64,000 nt of DNA from assembly GCF_949628215.1 (NCBI RefSeq), contig NC_134311.1, forward strand, positions 78,486,090 through 78,550,089, written 5' to 3'. The position numbers and the translations under genes were made by a program. Positions 1 to 14,400 of this stretch are shown here, piece after piece. The notes below the pieces were generated by a model that had not been told where the DNA came from, made no database searches, and saw nothing but the letters and a program-made list of their open reading frames with translations. The number at the start of each line of letters is the position of its first letter. Position 1 is the stretch's first letter. The stretch comes from Phalacrocorax aristotelis (Eukaryota; Chordata; Aves; Suliformes; Phalacrocoracidae).

Positions 1-705
1 TCAGTATGTGACTGTAGCTGGGAACAAAATGCATCATTATAAACTGTGTCATGTGAAAAAATAAGAAAATATAAGCAAGAGAACATGGTCATACATCTTT
101 GTATATGTTACGTGGTAACAGCTCTTCTGAATTACTGCATCCAGTTCTGATATTTCAAGTGTGAGGGTTTCAGACACTGGCAAGAGGTACGAAAGGACCT
201 GCAGAAAAGATTCAGGTTCCAAAAATTATGAGAGGCATATGAAGCTTAATCTAAACAAACGGTGACTGAGTAAGGAGACACTGCACCAGGAAGAAATTGC
301 TACTAGCAGGAAGCTTTTCAATACAGCACAGCAAGGAAGGAAAAATTGTACCCGATGCCTGGAATCTGAAGATAGAAATGGCATCTTTAGTTCAAGGCCA
401 GTTGTCTTTCTAGAAGAACTGGAGTAAACAAACAAAAGTCAGGAGCTGGAATTCTTGGACAGGGACTCATGCTACCCAAGAGATTCACATAGCTGGGATT
501 AAAAGCTATTAACTCATGAACCTCCTGATCATCCACCTAGGATGTTTTGAAATGCTTGGCTAGATTTGTCTACTTACAGTGTCAGAAGTTTTTCTGGGTT
601 TTGGTAATAGATGGCATCCGAAGCATCCATCCACCAAGACAAGGGCAATTTCCCAAGATACCCTGCCTATCTTACAAAAGAGATATTTTTACATGTGAAA
701 AAAAC

Positions 706-730
706 CACAAACAAACAAACAAACAAAAAA
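706..730 (+). repeat. (AAAC)n microsatellite
   Basis: About five AAAC units run into a short A run. It is an ordinary simple repeat inside the ST8SIA5 intron and has no sign of function. Confidence 0.85.
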
Positions 731-3700
731 ACCCACAGACCTAAATTCATAAGTTTGAGGCTTTTATATTTCTGTCCATTAAAAGCAGTTCGTTGATAGC
801 TCTATGTACCTCCCAAGCAACCTTAGAAAAGTGCATGCATCCATCTGTCATAGAGGTGCTCCTCTTCTGGATTCTTTATTTGATCTGGTCTTGTGGCTTT
901 GCAGACAGTTTACACATTGGTAGAGTTAAGATGATAGCTATGTTACCCTGAGGGTATGTTTTTCATCATGACTATGAAAGCTTCTGGAAACTGGCACTGG
1001 CTGATCACTGCCGTTCTGATTTCGATCTCCTGTCTTCATGTCTCAACAAACAGATCATCTGTGATTGCTTGGCTTTGCTGTCCAATGCCACACCAGCAGT
1101 GTGAATTGACCAAGCAACCACTCCAGCCAATGCCACGTTGTTCCCTTCTCATCTGTTCATATATTTGGGAGCCAAGTCTCTCCAAAATTCCAGCCTAATA
1201 TACTAGCCTATACAGCTCTACCAAAACAGCAACCGGGGCAACAGCAGAAGCTAGAGCAGAAACAGCCTTAAATGACATAGCAAACTCTAGGCTACCTCCT
1301 GCAGTTTGTTCACCCACCTGGGATAAGCCCACCTTGCAGACCATGCTTATGAATCAACACCGCTACCCCTTGTGCTTCCTGGGCCTTCTCTCACACAGAC
1401 TGCCACTCAACCTTGTTTAGAAGTTTTCTCACTGTACAATGTGTCACCCCTAGAATGATTTATTGGAGAGATTACTGAATTCTAGTTTTAGGGACACTTT
1501 CGTGTTTCTTTTCTTTTCTTTCACAGTCACTGTATCAAAGCAGCATTGGCTCCTGACAAGCAGCCGTGGGGTATGCTGCAGGAGTCCTATTTCACCAGTG
1601 TCATTTCAGAACTCTTCCAATTTTTGATAAACTGCTGTTTGGCTGTTTTAATCAAGCCCATTCCCATTACTCTGATTGAAATAAGCTGCTGATGCTGTTA
1701 TCCATATGACCACCTGGGAGGCATAACAAAACACATGAATTTACACATCAATAACATCTCAAAAAAACATATTTTAGTTTATCATTGCAAGCAATGGCTT
1801 TTTTTTTTCCCCTTCTGGTTCTTAGAATTTTAGTATCTTTGTATACGAAGCCTAGCACAATGACTTTAGGAACATCTTCAGCTCCTGTCCTGGCCAATGA
1901 GGTCTGAAGTCTCAAGCCCTTACACACATTTTTGTAAAATGCGTATTTGACTAATCCAATTGATTATACTTTCTATTTTGCAGCCACTGGGGACAAAGCT
2001 CCAGGTTGTCAGACTGGAGAATTCAGTGTACAAATTGACAGGCCCAAAAGTATAAAGCTCATGTCTCCTCTCACCCACCAAAGGCTTCTGTGGTCTCACC
2101 ACATAAGTCCTACGTTGAACCTTATCTTCAGCTCAGATGGACTGAAGGTGGCAGAGGACACCGTAACCCAACTAATATGGCAGATAGATCATCATATCAT
2201 TAAGCAGCTTCCTGGCAATGAAAAATGCTTTAAGCATGAAGACTCACAAACCCAGTAAGTCACAAAACATATTAAAAGGAGAATAGAGGAATCAGGGATC
2301 TAAGAAGTAGTTTCACATGTTACTTCTCATAACCAGCATCAGATAGAACCCTTTACCTGATTCTCCACAAGGTTGTAAGATTTATAATATTTAGCACAAG
2401 ATAAAAAGCAAAAGGAAGAAATCTGAGCAATGGCTGATATGTAAGAATGAAAAATAAGCGTGTTTCACAATTGGTTGACATTGCACCTGAGTGAGGGTTT
2501 CAAAGACCCTGGCAGCCCATCTAGTCCTCCTTTAGTTGAAAGTACACATCCCTGTGGCTTTGGGGAGTTGTTGAGTGTTTCACTTTTACTCCTTGCAAGT
2601 ACTCACAACTTCTGTGCTACGCAGAAGACCTGCAGCAATGCAATATGCATCAAAATGAAGTTTTTGGTGTCCAAAAAGCCCCAGCAAATAGAGATCTCTT
2701 TTGGGCATCTACCCACAGCAATATTAAATGCCACAAACATGACCCACACTCTCAGTTGTACCACACGCTGAGCAGATCTCATGATATTAGCTTTTATCTC
2801 CATGGACTGGTTCTACGCAATCTGAAGAAGTGTCTTATGCACTGGGATGAAAAACCTTGGTTAGCTTGCTTACTGTGCCGTAGTGGAGCTGTCTGCAATC
2901 AGAGTAGGCCTTGTTTTTCAAAACTGTAATGAACTCCCCTGGACAGTAAAAACATTCCAATTGCAAGCCACACTTTAACTTCTTACATGAGTTAATGTCT
3001 GAGTCAGTTTTTACTGAAATCAGATAACATGACGTTCTTCGTTTCTGTCCTGCTTGATCCTTTTCCTGCTGTGTTTAATCTTCACTGTTTATTCGTTTTG
3101 ATAGGGCCACGACTCTCATGAAGCCTGGCCATCTTGCAATTCTAATGCACTTATTCTCTCAGTGTGCCTTTGCTTTGTAAGTCTTTCATTTTCATCTAAT
3201 AAATCACTCCTACAGAATGAGTTGTCAATGTCTCTACACCATGTATTAAGTTACTTGATTAAAAAATAAAGAGTAGTTATAGAATATACATGGGTTGATA
3301 ACACATATGTATGAATAAACATGTATCTATGTATATATATATGGTAAAGCTAATGAAAAGTATATTAATATCTATTTCAATTAATATCTTTAAACACCAA
3401 ACCTTTCACAAGGAGGTGATAACACACAATAAACTGCAGACCCACACAGTGAAATGTATTTACTGTGTGTATGCTGACATATAATTAGCTCTGTGCACTT
3501 TAGATGATGCTCTGAAGGCATGTAAAAATATACAAGTAAAGTCAGTTTGGTAAAATGTAGTCTGCAAGTTTCCCATTTGGTGGAAAGAATTATTCATTAG
3601 AGGAAGGCTTGTTTTCAGCTGATATCAACAGCCTAAAGTTGGGTGTCAGATTAAGACTCTCAGGAGGTGTCTTGTGAAAACAGAGTAAGAAAGGTGATCA

Positions 3701-4340
3701 AAGGTAAACAGCAAACAATTTATGACATAGCTCTGCAGTTATTCACCACACAGTCTCACCTCTGGTCTCACCTCCACATTTATACAGTTCTTTTTTATTT
3801 TGCTATTCTATTTTATTTCAGACAGTAAACAAATGGATAAATAATATCTATAGCACACTGATATGCAATATACGTTGCAGCTAGGCTTATCCCTACATCA
3901 AAATCCTCACCTTTCAGCTCCACAGTCATTAACATGACAAGGACTTTGAAATTTACATCTTTTATTGATATTATAACCTTTGAAATTTATGCCTAACTTG
4001 TGCAGTTTAAGCCTGTTTGCATAAAAACATTTGCATCCTGAACCTCTTTGTCTTTGAGGGAGCTAAATGATTGAGAATAGTACTGTCATTCAGTGCCTCA
4101 CAACTAGCACGTATTTTGCAGTCAAGGGTTTTCATTCCCTGTCCTGCAATCCATGATGATTCAATTGTCTCTGTCAAGGGTGCCTTGAGGGGGAAATCTA
4201 TATTTATTAATTCTCTCATGTCTTCAAGAAGGTATCCGTTATTGTGCCACATTCAGTTCTTTTATATGCCAAGTGCCTAGACTTAAGACTTTGCATATGC
4301 AGACTATAGATGCATGTATAAAAAAGGCAACAAAGTAGAG

Positions 4341-4395
4341 ACAGATAGGTGGTAGGCAGACAGACAGATAGCTAGATACACTCATACATAGATAG
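4341..4395 (+). repeat. Degenerate GACA/GATA-type simple repeat
   Basis: The stretch mixes CAGA, GACA and GATA units (for example CAGACAGACAGATAG). It is a short decayed tetranucleotide tract of a kind common in vertebrate introns. Confidence 0.6.
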
Positions 4396-7300
4396 TTATA
4401 TAGAATGAACCATTTTTCCCTTATTCTGAGCGAAAAAGTGCAGCTTAAGCTGGTTCTTTTTATAAAGAACCATTACTAGTTAAACCAGCCGAGTGGCAGG
4501 TAGCACTCACACAGGATCACGTTACAGCAAAGAGCCGTAGCAGGAATTACAGCATTGCTGTGGTTCAGTGAGACTGGGTGATTTTTGGCAGGTCTGACTG
4601 TACTTCCGCTTGCCTTTGAAATGCTATCAGCTCCGCAGCGGTAGTGGCATATGGTTACCAAAATATACTGTGATGATACTTTAAAAAAAGATGCAATTTA
4701 TCCAGAGACAGTCTTATTTATACACAGGTATTAAGTGTTAGCTTCTTTTAATTATTTTATTTTTTCTTTCACTTACAATCTTTCTAAGATTACCCTGTTA
4801 CTTAATGAACTTGATGCTACACATGACTCAGGATTTTTAACCTCTGCAACTGAGGTTCCAGGAAGATACCCCAAATATTCACCTTATGCCTGTACCCAGA
4901 TTTGTGCTGATGGCCTGCAATAGCCACAGAGCTTTTTAGGCAAAACTGCAGCCAGTTTCCTGACTACACACATAGCTCTTCATGACCCTTCAGACACGTG
5001 TCAGTCAAAAGGAACATACTACAAATCAATAAGTACAGAAAGTGCAGTGACACATCTGTGCTTCTTATATTTTCAAAATAGTGTAAACAAAGGAAATATT
5101 CTGTTCTTATCCTGACAGAACACTTTTCCTTTACTAGGCCCTGGAAAGATTTCAAGTTAAACTATGTTTTCTTAGAATACAAATTCTATCATAAAGAAAG
5201 CCTTGGGACAGATTCTCCAGTGTGCTCTGCGTGCATCAATACTGTTATGTTGGGACATTGCCCACCCAAGCCCCACTCTCCCACACCGGCACACATAATG
5301 TTGGTGGGGGAATGGAAACAGGAGAGGCCAGGACACAGAAGTCACCCCCCTGTGTACTGCAGGGATGCTTATGGCATATTCCAAAAGGGGCCCGATGCCT
5401 TAAAGAGGGAAAACAGCACAGCACTTGGGCATCACTGGCATCTCCTGTGCCATGGGGAGCAATACCGAGCAGCCAAAGCAAACTGCAAACCTCACTTTTC
5501 ATACAGCCTGTGCTCACATCTGTGGTTCATACAAAGAGAGAGAGATCTCCATAGTAATTCCCTTGGGTGTTGGTACCTGGTGCCTGTGTCACTGCCACTC
5601 TTCACTGCTCCGTCATCCGTGAAATTAAAGGTGCCGGTCCAATTTGCCAATTCCTCTCCATTCTGCCAGCTAAACTGCAGCCCTCTAGCAAGAAAACGAG
5701 GCAGTTGATATTTTATATCATTCATAGGTTACGTCAATTCTCATGTCCTTTTTCTTAACACAGAAACTTGACTATGACAAAAAGATACCAAGAACCACAA
5801 GACATCATCTTACTAGTGGAAACAATTCATTTTCACTTCCCACAGACTTTTCAAGTCCTTGGCTGAAAACAACACCAGATGCCCCAACCAAATTGGAAGG
5901 TCATAAATCACATACACATGTGTGGAGTAAGGTGGAAATCTCATTCCCAGACACACGAGTGCAAAAAACTGGAGACTTATGTGGAAAACTGCAGGGCCAA
6001 AGAAACAAACCCTCCAAACTTCAATTTTACACCCTCACTAGCTGTTAAATGTCATGGGCATTGGGTCCTTCCTCTGATTTCTTGGCCACGCTTGCAAAGG
6101 ATTTGTCATTTGATGACTTCTCTAAGTCATCAAATATGCTGCAAATGTATTGCTTCTTTTCCCTGGTTAGGAATAAGACATCTTTTAAGCCAATTCATAT
6201 TAAAATCATCATAACTCCCTGTTTTCCAAACTTTCACAAATTCATTCCAAGACCCATGATGCCTGCAGTCTTCTGGAAACTACACCTATAGTTGGGTAGA
6301 AATCTCACATGTATTTAAAAAAACTGGGTCTGAAGAAACATTTGACAACACAAGTCAAAACCTTCCCTTAGCTCAGAAGTCAATGAAAAAGAATCTTGCA
6401 GATTGTTATTTTTAATCTTTTCCATTTTAACCCAGTTTCATGATTTCAGAAGCCTGGCAGCTGAATTGTGAACATTTGGTGCTGCCAATGATAAAAGTTA
6501 ACTTCCTGGCTGGGCTTTGCGGGGACAGCAAGGAAGCAATCTGCCAGCCTGCTTTGCCCGAAAGAAAGGTCATCCAGGACCCTGCTAGTTTTCTTGGTCA
6601 AGATGCTTACTGCAAGGCCTGGAGAATCTCTCAGACCACATCCATCCTGTAGTCTAATTGGCAGCAGCTATAAGCATAGGAAATTAAGAAGGAGTAATAT
6701 GGGGCGTTAAAATAAGGCCACTTTGCTTCCTGCAGCAGAAAAAGAGAGTAGCTTCAAAAACCTATAGTAGGAGTTTATTTGTTCTGAATTGTACAAAAGG
6801 GTGCACATAACTTCTTGCTGTCATAGGTGTTTTAAGACAACCTTGCCTAACCTCAAATACCTGAAGTGCAGGCATTTCCACATGAGGAGATTTTCTTCAT
6901 TCTTGAAAATCAGTAGAGTTTGGCTCAGTAAAGTTAGTCTAGGGAAAGATTCACCCAATCAAAGGCTGGCCTTCACCCTAGGGTGAACTTGTCCATCCTG
7001 CAAACTCTTCCTCCATCAGCAGTTCAGGGAGCCCAGGGTTGCTTGTACTGTGGGCATGCACGACGGAAGGACCCTGCCACCCCAGTGAACTGCAGGGTAT
7101 GTCACCACAAACATTTTTTCTGACCTAAAATCAAGACATTTTGAAGGAATTTAAGTTTATTCTTGTATGTTTTGTGCCTTTTAATCTTCGGGGGGGGGGG
7201 GTTGGTTTGTTATTTTGGTTTGGGTTTTTTTAAATTGAAAACAGGCTTTCTGGTAAAGGCATTCTGAGGGAGAAGGAACTCTGAAGAAGGTAGGAAGCCA

Positions 7301-10300
7301 TTTCAACTCTCTGAACTGAGGAAAGAGCTAACCTCCTAAACAGCCCCCTGCCCTCCGAAGCTGCCTCCCATCACAAAAGGTGGGAGGAAAGCACTATGAA
7401 AACATTGAAAATCTTCCTCTGAATCTTTCAAATGTATTTTCATTTCTTGCATATTCTCCAGTAGTCTAATTTTGCTTTTTCAAAATTAAAAAATATTGCA
7501 ACATTTCAAATACAGAAGTCAAATTTTTGCTCACACGAGATTCATTATTACTTCTTAGTTAAATATGTGGATGCAAGTCTCCTGTTTTCCAAAAAATTAG
7601 AACAAGAGGAAGAGACCACCCTGATTGCCATAAGCAAAACGAGATGGTATCACACGATTTCATCTTACATTCAGCTTGGAGAGAGCTACTCTGGTGATCA
7701 TTTGGAGAATCACATCAAAGGGCGTACAGGTTATGCTATAATGAGTATAGGGTAATGCAGAGCTATGGCCTGTCAGGGGGTCCCATACCTTCCACGTTGC
7801 TCTGTGCGTTTTTGATCAGCTGAGGCTGCCCAAGGTATGACTTCCAAGCAGAATATTGGTGTGAAGAAAATATGAGGAAAATTCTCACTTCTACTAAGAT
7901 ACCTTCACTTCTAGGCTTGTTGAAATAAATGCTTGTGATTCTTTCGCATGTACCACAGTCTAACACATTTTTTTGCCACACTGTAACTGGTATAGGAACA
8001 TGTTTCATTTGAACGTGTATGTCTTTGTAAAAGGCATCTAAATATATGAACTTAAAAATATGTTTTAATTGCTAAGGGCAGCACTGAATAACACATGGAG
8101 AGATAGAGTAGAATTGTGGGAAAACCAGGCTGGAATTGTACTTTTTAATTGGATTTAAATTAGATATTTTGGGCTTAGCTATTTACTTCCAAACGGAAAT
8201 GGACAGCATTAATCTAGAGAAATAACTGGTGTCAGTGTGTCCTTCACCAGTGAACTCTCCTAAAGCATAGCCAATATTCGGGCAGATGAAATAAAGAATT
8301 AAAACATTCAGCGAAGTCCTTTCCCTTTGTACCTCTTCACTCCACATGTAACAGCTCGAAGGAAAGCTAAGTTAACTGCTCGAAGTCAGAGGCAGGGTGA
8401 ATCTGTCCATAAAGTGAAAGAAATTATAAAACCACTCTTTAATGCCCTCCTCTCATCAAGCCTTTTTGGGGCACAGTGTGTCCTGCAGCTGAGGCACCAA
8501 GTTTAAAGGAGGACATGCGCATTTTGGGTAAGATCCAAGAGGAGATCAGGAAGACTAACAGTGAGGAATGGTGGATATGTCTTATGATGAACAGCTTAAA
8601 ATACTTAGCTTTGAAATGGCAGAATGGGGGGTGTAACTGAAGTACAAAAATATCTAATGAGAGCAAGCAAGAGTCTGAGTATGACACTTCTACACGGTAA
8701 GGACAAAGTACAAGGTTGTGAGCTGAGCTTAGGGCCAGGGTCAAGCTAAGTGTCCGGCCCTCAACCAGACGGGGAAAGGGGACCACACAGTGCTCTTCTT
8801 CCAACAGGTACCCCAGAGGTTAACAACATACAGACTTATAAATACACAAAGCACACCACTGAAGAAACATTACACAGCTCATAGGACTGTGTGTCTCACT
8901 GGGAGTCTGCAAGACTGAGACCAGGCTGCTGCATTGTATTTTCTGGAGTGATGGTACATTAAGCTCTTCCTCCTAGTAAGAACAAATCCCATGAATAATG
9001 ATTTGTAGTATTAGGACTGAGAAGAAATCAAGAATGAGACATTTAAAAACACTGACCTGAATTAATTGTGTTCCTAACAGGATTACTGAGAGTTTTACTT
9101 TTGATTTCAATAAGCCTTGAGTTGGGAGATTTCAATTTTTAAAATATACATTTTTCTAATCCTCTCAGATGTAAGTCGTAAGTGTTCATAAACACTCTCT
9201 GGCCAAATTTGCAAACAGCCTAAGAAAATAGAATGGACATATGAGCTGCTCCATCAGTATATTTCTTTGGCATATTATGGTTGTTAGATTCTAACATGTT
9301 CACCCTCAGCACAAAGTATATTTTAGCCGGTAAACAAAGAAGAGGTAAACTAAGCTTCTGTGAATCAGAATTGAAATAGAAGAGCACATGCAGGATAGAA
9401 GCACAGAAGATGAAGATAAAAAGAAGCAGAACAAAAAAGAGGGTACGAAAAGATTAAAATAGGGGAAGTAAAGCAGAGGAAATTACTTAGACATACAGGT
9501 CTCCATGTTATTTAGACAGGTCATGCCAAAGAGTTTTAATAAAAAGCTAATTTTAAACCTGGATCATTACCAGTAGTGGAACTTCCTCATTTACTCAATT
9601 TGCCCTAACATTATTTCTTCTAAAATTAGTACGTTTCCCCAGTGTGTGATGCTGATAGTGACACAGGAAGATTTTATAAAAGATGTAATAACCAGAAACA
9701 GTCTTAGTGCAGAGATGCTATGTTTTTCCCATTCACTATAAGCAAATTTCTCATCAAGGTTTATGGACGTCATTAATCACAGAACTTACCCCTAACAAAT
9801 AAGAGTATGAGCAATGTTGTGCCTTGCGTTAGAGAAACTCCGTTAAGTTGGGTGTCTTAGCAATAAAGACCTTGAATTTCAGGTAAATGTCAAAGTAATG
9901 TTTTGATCCTAATTGGTAACTGTAAATGTTGAATCAGTATGTGGTCAAATAAACACTGGCATAATGTAAGAATAGCAGGAGGGGGTGAAAAAAACAGAAA
10001 ATTAACAAAGCTGAAGGGCTTGTCAAGACCAGCTGTCAAGAAGCAGCAGGAAGCAAAGCAAAAAGCCTGTTGCCGCAATCCAAACAAAAAGCAACTCCTG
10101 CACAAATGGAGGTTTTAATAGTAGAGGATGTCAAACAATTACGAGGTTTTTGAACTATAAGGCAAGAATGAACAAGTGGATAGATTGCAGCAAGAAGCTT
10201 TGTATCCATAATGCCATCGCACTGAGATCCCACCTCAGGGGTGTCTCATTGCCTTTCTAAAGCATGAAGGCAAGCTGAAAATTCAGCTCAGGCAAGAAGA

Positions 10301-10837
10301 CAAGGCTTTTAAAGGGGAGCTATTCTACATCTATTAAATGGAGAAGACCCTAAAGACTTTAGGCACAGCTGGTGGTCCTGTATGGGCTCTAACCAAAGAG
10401 CAGGCCATGACCATGCACACAGCAGAATTCATTCAGGAGACACGCATGTGCTTTCAAGGTGTAAGAGCAGTTTGGTGCAAGTAGCTGAGTTAAGACACTG
10501 ATCAGCACCTATGGGTAATAAGAACTGAGTGGCAACATGGGCATGACACATGTTGCGAGGAGAGGGCATGGAAGAGCACCTGCCACTACAGTGCCAACCC
10601 ATTCCCCAAAAACCACCAGCTCATCTCATTTAACCCCAGCCAGCAGGCTATTTTCACTCACCTTTCAAGGTGACAGCTACCACTGCCCCTATCCTGCATC
10701 TACCAGAGGCAGACTAAACCCAAAAGCAAGCAAAAACAGACAGAAACCAATGTCATTTTATATCAGTGAAGCTAAGCCAAAAATCTGACTCAGCTTGCTA
10801 GCCTACCATGGATGGTCAAGCAAGGAGAAGCAGAGGA

Positions 10838-10930
10838 GTCATAGAATCATAGAACTGTTTAGGTTGGAAAAAACCTTTAAGAATATCAAGTCCAACCATT
10901 AACCTAGCACTGAGGACTCTATAAAATCCT
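10838..10930 (-). mobile_element. CR1 LINE 3'-end fragment
   Basis: The plus strand reads TCATAGAATCATAGAA, then a TTTAGGTTGGAAAA block and a TCCAACCATTAACCTAGCACTG block. This is the reverse complement of the CR1 3' UTR and its 8-bp terminal repeats. Only about 90 bp remain, so the copy was strongly 5'-truncated on insertion, as is typical for CR1. It lies in ST8SIA5 intron 1 in the same orientation as the gene. The family call is confident; the subfamily is not determined. Confidence 0.9.
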
Positions 10931-11225
10931 TCTTTGAAGGGGTGAAAGGAAGATATGAATGTCCCCAAGAGCAAGGCAAATGACTTCATTTTCTTCTTGA
11001 GCTCCCCCTCTAATTTGTCTTCACTTTTCCTGTTCTTTCTTTCTAGCGGTTCTCATTTTCTTTCTCTATATGCATTCTCCTTAGCAAAGAGGCCGTTAGG
11101 AGATGACAGCAAGCCCAGCTTTTGTGACTCTGGCTCCTCTTTAAGTTATAAGCTAATAATATATATATTAATTCTGTATACATCATTAATAATTTTATAA
11201 TCATATTTCTACAGGCCTGGTCATT

Positions 11226-11400
11226 GTGCTGCACTACACTGTTACATATTACCCAAGTACAGAAGGCATATACAGTCCCTGCCCTGACAAACAGACAGTC
11301 CAGGCTATGTATGGGCTTCCTAAAGTTGGTGGAAAATCACATACTTTCGCTGTACCTCAGTTTCCCCATTTCATAATTCTCATGCCCTTGAGTGGAGGAA
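11226..11400 (+). mobile_element. Possible ancient L3/MIR-like remnant
   Basis: The phrases CAGTCCCTGCCCTGACAAAC and, about 80 bp later, ACCTCAGTTTCCCCATTTCAT resemble blocks that occur in old vertebrate CR1-L3 LINEs and tRNA-derived SINEs. The order and spacing fit such an element, but divergence is high and I could not align it. The short ORF across it is a chance ORF. Confidence 0.3.
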
Positions 11401-14400
11401 CTGAAGACTTCAGTGTTAAATGATCACACTACTCTCTTTGAAAATGCAAAGTGATGCCCCTAGCCTACTAACAGGAATGCCACAGAGGTTTAGGAAAGTC
11501 AGATGGTTAATCTTGCTGAAGATCAAGTTCCTTCCTTCTGCAAAATAAGGTAAATATGACTCACTGTGTCCACAGGGTGTATGAAAAATAAAACAAAAAC
11601 AGTGATATGCATGAATGACCTGCAGATGGGAGTGATTGAAAACACTCACTAAAATGAATCATAGAGTAAGAGGAAGTTGGGCAAGAAAGGGAATATCAGA
11701 AGTCTCCAACATGACAGAATGCTGCACAAGTGAAGACAAGCATAGGACCTAACAGAGATAACAATAAGAGGAGTTTTGGAGAAAAAACAAGGATCTGTTT
11801 TTTTTTTCACACAGGCCAGAAACAGTAAGTTTATTTGCACTGCACTTAAAAAGACATCAGAGGGGCTCAAAAGGAGTAAAGCATCCACTAGGTAACAATG
11901 AGATGCTAAGATGAAATCCAACCTAGCAGAGTCAAGCCAGACTAGCTTCTGTGTCCAAAAACTCCCCCTTTCCTGACAAAAGGGCCAGACTCAGTCCCTG
12001 AAGACAATGAAGTTAGGTGACAAGAGGAAGGCAAATGTTTACTTAAATAGTTTAATATCACTTCAAACACTCAAATTCATTTTGAAATAAATATTCAAGG
12101 CACAGCAATCTAGAAAAACACAGCACAGATGAAAGGAAGAAATGTAAACCTGCCTGTAGCAGTCCAGGTCCAACTCACCTGTGCTATAATTCCAGAAAAA
12201 TATTATGTGTGTGTTCGCCTCTTTCAGTGGAGTATCCATGAGCATAGCCCTACCAGGTACAGCACAAAGAAACAAAACATTTCTGAGGCCAACTCATGTA
12301 CTTGAGCAGGTTGCTCCCCTTGATACCTGAGTCCATTATAAAACTCATGTTTGCATTCAGAGGAAGCAGAATTTAATCTGACCAGTCCAATTTGGAAAAA
12401 AATAATTATTTCTCCAGTCAAATTAGCAAAATGCAAGTTTTAGTCTGGATACATAAGCATACATACTTCTGCTCACTGCATTAATAGAGACCAATCTTTG
12501 TCTCAATGACCTACAGCTTTGCAGGTTGACCGACAGTGGGTAACTGCTGAGCTGATCACTTGCTATCTTACTGGGAGAAAGCCCCTAGGAAAGATTTTGA
12601 AAATGTATGAAAACATGTTGGAGAGCAGGAATGGTATATTCACAACAAAAGGAAGAAATGAAATAATATAGGTTCCATAAAAAAACAAAATATGGATGGA
12701 GGATGTGGGAAATAAGCGTGTCTGATTACATCACACACTTAGCCATACAGTATCATACAAGGGACAAGCTTGGCTCTACATGTTAGAAGGAAATGGTAGT
12801 AATAAAGTGGTGGAGGAGTATGTTTTGACTATCACAAAAAACAAAACTGGAAACATAGGCGGGAAGCTTCTGAATTATAACCACTATTATACAGAAAAAG
12901 GGGTTTGTTTCATGTAGCACATTTCACATTTGGCTTAAATGTTGTATCAGATATGCACATGCAACGTCTGAAAAACCTGATCTAAAATCGCTTCCCAAGA
13001 AAGATAAAATAGACTCAACACAAACATTCAACTAGTCTACTTAAACAGGATGAAGTGTCAACTAGGACATGAAGGGCATCGAAGGATACCTTTCAAAACA
13101 AGACAATCTTTCCTTTTCTCATCTGTGGCTGGAAGATAAACATCCAAGGAGTTATAGATAATCTGTAACAATTCTATTTGTAATAATTATTAATAATTGA
13201 AATATTATTATTTGTAGTAATTAGGGGCAATACAAGACCCACAACAGAATGGGTTGACATTGAGACGGGTTGTGAACTTTTCAAGAAAAAAAAGCCAGTC
13301 AAGCCCCAAGTGCAGAGGCTCACAGGAAATCCCAAATATTTTAAGATACCAGCAAATTCTGACATTTGAGACAGTAGCTCAGTGCAAAGATATCTGACAC
13401 AGCATGGGTACCACAAAGAATCTCACCATAGCATTACAGACCTCAATGAGCTAATTGCTTTGCATCTCATGTTTCCAAAACTAATATATCTAGCACCAGG
13501 TCAAGTGTCCCTACACTACACTGTATTCTTCTGTGTAAACATACCCACAGAGCCCCAGTTGCAGTGAGGACTCATGTGGAAGACAATGAGCAAAATGCCA
13601 TTTAGAGTCAATATGTCTGTTCTCAGTATCAGCCACAGGAGCAGGCAATATTCCCTCCTTCCATCTACAGAAGGGGAGGGCGCAATCTCCTCCTACCTTT
13701 TCTGCAAGCCCTCCGAAGTGTTGACTGCCCAAGATTTTCAGTGGGGACTGTGAAAAGCCTAGCCTCGGCTGTATTAGTCCTTGTGGAAAGTGCCATGAAA
13801 CTACCAGTGACAGAGATTGCTTTTAAGGTTTTCATCATGAGAACTAAAGCGAAAAATAACTAAAGAGGACATGGAAGGACAGTGACTATCTGTGGGGCTG
13901 ATGAAAATGCAAAATGGATGCAAGCATTGGAGGCCAAGGATGCCTCAAAGAAATGAGAGGTTAAGCCCAGAGTTTGCCTGAGGGAGGCACGGACGTCTGA
14001 GCAGTGAATACACTTGAATTAAAAAATGAGAAATGAAATGAAAAAGCAATCAAGGGTAAGAATGAGGCACAGCAAAAGTAAGACTATACAAAGCTTTGCA
14101 CAGCAATTATGTCTGAACCAAATTCAGCAAGTGTAAGAATGATCAGGGAACTCCAATCAGGTCAAAAATAAAAGACCAAATTACCAGGAGGTCTGCAACA
14201 CTGGCCACGGAGGTCAGCGGTCATGGACATGATCGCTGACAGCTGGGCTTGTGGGGGACACAGGCATAGCACAACTCCAAACAAGAAGACTGGGTTCTGG
14301 ATTTGGCTTTCTACAAACATAGCTAAGACTGAGCTTTGTACCTGCCCATACACATGGCGGGCAAGCAGCTAATTTTTTCAAAACAACATAAAACACGTTG

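Noticed and set aside
8439..8804. 121-codon minus-strand ORF
   Set aside because: No domain or splice context. The sequence may be an extremely old LINE relic read in antisense, but the similarity was too weak to list.
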